Assembly (NCBI GenBank): GCA_002440085.1
Contig: DJRM01000013.1
Location: 1-6,146, forward strand
Reading direction: 5' to 3'
Source: Bacteroidales bacterium UBA6360
GTDB taxonomy: Bacteria > Bacteroidota > Bacteroidia > Bacteroidales > UBA932
Length of the DNA: 6,146 nucleotides
Shown: positions 4,311 through 6,146 of the stretch, piece after piece
Numbering within the stretch: position 1 is the first letter of the stretch
Layout: every line of letters begins with the position of its first letter
Translations under genes and position numbers: made by a program
Notes under the pieces: generated by a model
Databases searched by the model: none
Told to the model about the DNA's origin: nothing
The model's input: only the letters and a program-made list of their open reading frames with translations

Positions 4311-5972
4311 ATGGTGAACAGAATACCAAGAGTCCCGGTGAGGGAGCAGGATCCGAAGAGGAGGGCCGCGAACTTTGATGAAGTATGCTACGGCTACAAT
4401 GCCGAGGAGGCGATGCTGGAGGCGACGCGTTGCCTGCATTGCAAGAATCCGCGCTGCGTGGCGGCCTGCCCGGTGAACGTGAAGATTCCGGACTTTATTG
4501 CCAAGGTTGTTGAAGGCGACTTTGCCGGAGCCGCTCAGGTCATAGCGCAGGATTCGTCGCTTCCGGCTGTCTGCGGCCGTGTCTGCCCCCAAGAAACCCA
4601 GTGTGAGGGCTCTTGCGTGCTCGGAGTGAAGTTCGAGCCTGTGGCAATCGGCAAGTTGGAGCGCTTTGTCGCCGACTGGAGCCGGGAGAACGGTGCCGGA
4701 GCATCGGAACATGGGGGGCGTGACGCCTTGTCGGAGTCCTCTTCTGAGCTGACTCCTGGGCTCGGAAAGCAGCTTGAAGGGAAGGTTCCTGAGAATGTCC
4801 ATGACAAGACTGCTGGGGAAAATGGCCCGACGGGAGGACTTCTGAAGAACGGTCATCGCGTTGCGGTGGTGGGCAGCGGTCCTGCGGGTCTTGCCTGTGC
4901 GTCCGACCTTGCGAAGCTCGGCTATGACGTGACCATTTTCGAGGCCCTGCACAAGGCCGGTGGTGTGCTGGAATACGGCATCCCGGAGTTCCGTCTTCCG
5001 AAGGACACCGTTCTCGCCGCTGAAATCGCGTCTGTCCGCGCCCTTGGAGTTCACATCGAGACGGATGTCGTTGTCGGCCGCACGGTGACGGTCGATTCTC
5101 TGCTTGGCCGGGAGGGGTTTGACGCCGTCTTCATCGGCTCAGGAGCCGGACTTCCCAAGTTCATGGGCATACCAGGTGAAAGCCTTAACGGTGTCTATTC
5201 CGCAAATGAGTTCCTCACGCGCAACAATCTTATGAAGGCCTATCGTGACGACTATGCCACGCCTGTCAACGTCGGGCGCAATGTCGTGGTCGTAGGAGGC
5301 GGCAACGTGGCTATGGATGCCGCTCGCACGGCTCTTAGGCTTCAGGGACTTCGGGCAGCGAAAAAAACTCTCCATCAGTCATCAGAGGCGAAGGCCGGTG
5401 ACCATCTGCAGATGACAAGCCAAATTGAGGCAGAGATGTCTTCGGACAGCATCAGTAATGTAGCAGACAAGGCATCATTGTGCGGAATGGAAACCGTTTC
5501 AATCATTTATCGTCGCACCGAGACCGAGCTTCCTGCCCGCCGCGAGGAGGTGCACCACGCCAAGGAGGAGGGCATCCGCTTCGAGTTCCTGACCAATCCG
5601 GTAGAAATTCTCTCTGACGACAAGGGAAATGTCCGCGCCGTGAAATGCATCCGCATGGAACTCGGCGAGCCGGACGCGAGTGGCCGCCGCAGTCCTGTCG
5701 CCATCCCCGGCTCCGAGTTCGAGATTCCTGCCGACACCGTAATCATGTCTCTGGGCACCTCGCCTAATCCTCTGATTGCCAGCACCACTCCGGGTCTGAA
5801 GACCACCCGCCGCGGCGGTCTCGAAACCACAGACGAGGTCGTCACCACCCATCCCGGAGTCTTTGCCGGAGGTGATGCCGTCACCGGAGCCGCCACCGTT
5901 ATCCTCGCCATGGGGGCCGGGCGCAAGGCCGCCGCAGCCATCCACCGCTACATCACCTCAAGGGAGTCCTGA
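4311..5972 (+). CDS. gltA: NfnB / NADPH-dependent glutamate synthase small-subunit-like (GltA) flavoprotein with two insertions
   Basis: The product has 553 residues, against about 460-470 in most relatives. The N-terminal domain holds two [4Fe-4S] clusters: C41, C44, C49, C53 (CLHCKNPRCVAACP) and C88, C92, C98, C102. Then come FAD-binding GSGPAG (188-193) with GGVLEYGIPEFRLPK, the NAD(P)-binding VVVVGGGNVAMDAART (325-340), YRRTETELPAR, and C-terminal GVFAGGDAVTGAATV (516-530) that closes the FAD site. This is the large subunit partner of NfnA in the electron-bifurcating ferredoxin:NADP+ oxidoreductase. Automated annotation usually calls it glutamate synthase, but no large glutamate synthase subunit is present here, and the adjacent NfnA favours NfnB. 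Two stretches are extra: about residues 126-180, between the cluster and FAD domains, and about 346-393, inside the NAD(P) domain. All recognised ligands are intact, so the protein is probably functional. The start at 4311 gives the expected MVNRIPRVPVREQDP beginning. Confidence 0.9.
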   Translation: MVNRIPRVPVREQDPKRRAANFDEVCYGYNAEEAMLEATRCLHCKNPRCVAACPVNVKIPDFIAKVVEGDFAGAAQVIAQDSSLPAVCGRVCPQETQCEGSCVLGVKFEPVAIGKLERFVADWSRENGAGASEHGGRDALSESSSELTPGLGKQLEGKVPENVHDKTAGENGPTGGLLKNGHRVAVVGSGPAGLACASDLAKLGYDVTIFEALHKAGGVLEYGIPEFRLPKDTVLAAEIASVRALGVHIETDVVVGRTVTVDSLLGREGFDAVFIGSGAGLPKFMGIPGESLNGVYSANEFLTRNNLMKAYRDDYATPVNVGRNVVVVGGGNVAMDAARTALRLQGLRAAKKTLHQSSEAKAGDHLQMTSQIEAEMSSDSISNVADKASLCGMETVSIIYRRTETELPARREEVHHAKEEGIRFEFLTNPVEILSDDKGNVRAVKCIRMELGEPDASGRRSPVAIPGSEFEIPADTVIMSLGTSPNPLIASTTPGLKTTRRGGLETTDEVVTTHPGVFAGGDAVTGAATVILAMGAGRKAAAAIHRYITSRES

Positions 5973-5983
5973 GCGATTCTCAG
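5969..5983 (+). terminator. Weak candidate terminator after nfnB
   Basis: CTGAG (5969-5973), overlapping the stop codon, pairs with CTCAG (5979-5983) around CGATT, followed by CAATTTTATTTG. The stem has only five pairs and the T-run is broken. It lies in the 16-base gap between convergent genes, where a terminator is expected, which is the main support. Confidence 0.28.
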
Positions 5984-5988
5984 CAATT

Positions 5989-6146
5989 TTATTTGCGTTC
6001 CATTTCTCGGATCTCATCCACGTTCAATCCCGTACATGATGCCACGGTCTCTGCGGGGACTCCTGCCGCAAGAAATTTTTGTGCCGTCTCCAATGCCTTT
6101 TCTCTCATTCCCTCAGCCTTTCCCTCAGCTCTCCCCTCAGCAAATC
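5989..6146 (-). CDS. Rpn family recombination-promoting nuclease / PD-(D/E)XK transposase-like protein, C-terminal end
   Basis: Only the last 51 complete codons before the TAA stop (5991-5989) are in the window; the gene continues past the right edge. The minus strand encodes FAEGRAEGKAEGMREKALET, then QKFLAAGVPAETVASCTGL and NVDEIREMERK. A run of AEG(R/K) units followed by a small helix-turn-helix-like tail (FLAAGVPAETVASCTGLNVDEI) is the characteristic end of Rpn/PDDEXK_2 proteins that are abundant and multi-copy in Bacteroidales. These proteins carry an N-terminal PD-(D/E)XK nuclease domain and are linked to RecA-independent recombination. The catalytic part is outside the window, so whether the gene is intact is unknown. 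It is convergent with nfnB, 16 bases away. Confidence 0.7.
   Translation of the reverse strand, partial: FAEGRAEGKAEGMREKALETAQKFLAAGVPAETVASCTGLNVDEIREMERK
6106..6141. repeat. Three 12-bp tandem repeats inside the Rpn-like gene
   Basis: On the plus strand, CATTCCCTCAGC (6106-6117), CTTTCCCTCAGC (6118-6129) and TCTCCCCTCAGC (6130-6141) are tandem copies of one 12-bp unit, the last eight bases being nearly constant. In the gene they encode AEG(R/K/M)-type tetrapeptides. The array may extend beyond the window. Being a multiple of three, copy changes would alter the length of the charged linker without breaking the frame. Confidence 0.75.

Noticed and set aside
4137..5054. A 305-codon minus-strand frame opposite nfnB
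   Set aside because: Antisense to the cluster and FAD domains of NfnB and without any family features.
4311..5972. True glutamate synthase small subunit (ammonia assimilation) role
   Set aside because: No large glutamate synthase subunit is nearby, while the adjacent NfnA-type flavoprotein with the Asp-Cys3 cluster site makes NfnB more likely. Not excluded by sequence alone.

Overview
The window looks like a chromosomal stretch of a Bacteroidales bacterium of moderate to high GC, possibly Muribaculaceae or Alistipes-like; the exact genus is not determinable here. The pointers are a TonB receptor with Bacteroidetes-style plug motifs, several exact matches to the Bacteroidetes -7 box TAnnTTTG, start codons without Shine-Dalgarno sequences, a Bacteroidales-type NfnAB pair, and the tail of an Rpn/PD-(D/E)XK transposase-like protein. 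No rRNA, tRNA, CRISPR array or complete insertion sequence is visible.

Layout. At the left edge (2-196, minus) lies the N-terminus of an SppA-type signal peptide peptidase. A divergent intergenic region follows, with candidate promoters in both directions and a structured 350-475 leader in front of a 722-residue TonB-dependent outer-membrane receptor (493-2661, plus). Next comes a 124-bp near-perfectly symmetrical palindromic element (2662-2785). An exact -7 box almost touches the start of a small secreted heavy-metal-associated (HMA) domain protein (2841-3179). A possible 25-codon peptide overlaps the HMA stop by ATGA (3176-3253). It is followed by the flavoprotein NfnA (3265-4128) and, after a 182-bp gap holding a palindromic element and its own promoter candidate, by NfnB/GltA-like (4311-5972). 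At the right edge, convergent, is the C-terminus of an Rpn-family nuclease/transposase-like protein (5989-6146, minus) with 12-bp tandem repeats.

How the genes fit. The receptor carries a CxxCC cysteine cluster in its plug domain and sits beside an exported HMA protein with CxxC. Together they suggest uptake or handling of a soft metal such as copper at the outer membrane and in the periplasm; the metal is inferred, not shown. NfnA and NfnB together would form the cytoplasmic NADH-dependent reduced ferredoxin:NADP+ oxidoreductase, an electron-bifurcating flavoenzyme. NfnB here is about 80-90 residues longer than usual, owing to two insertions. The most unusual content is non-coding (the leader with competing folds and the long palindrome), together with the NfnB insertions and the small coupled ORF.
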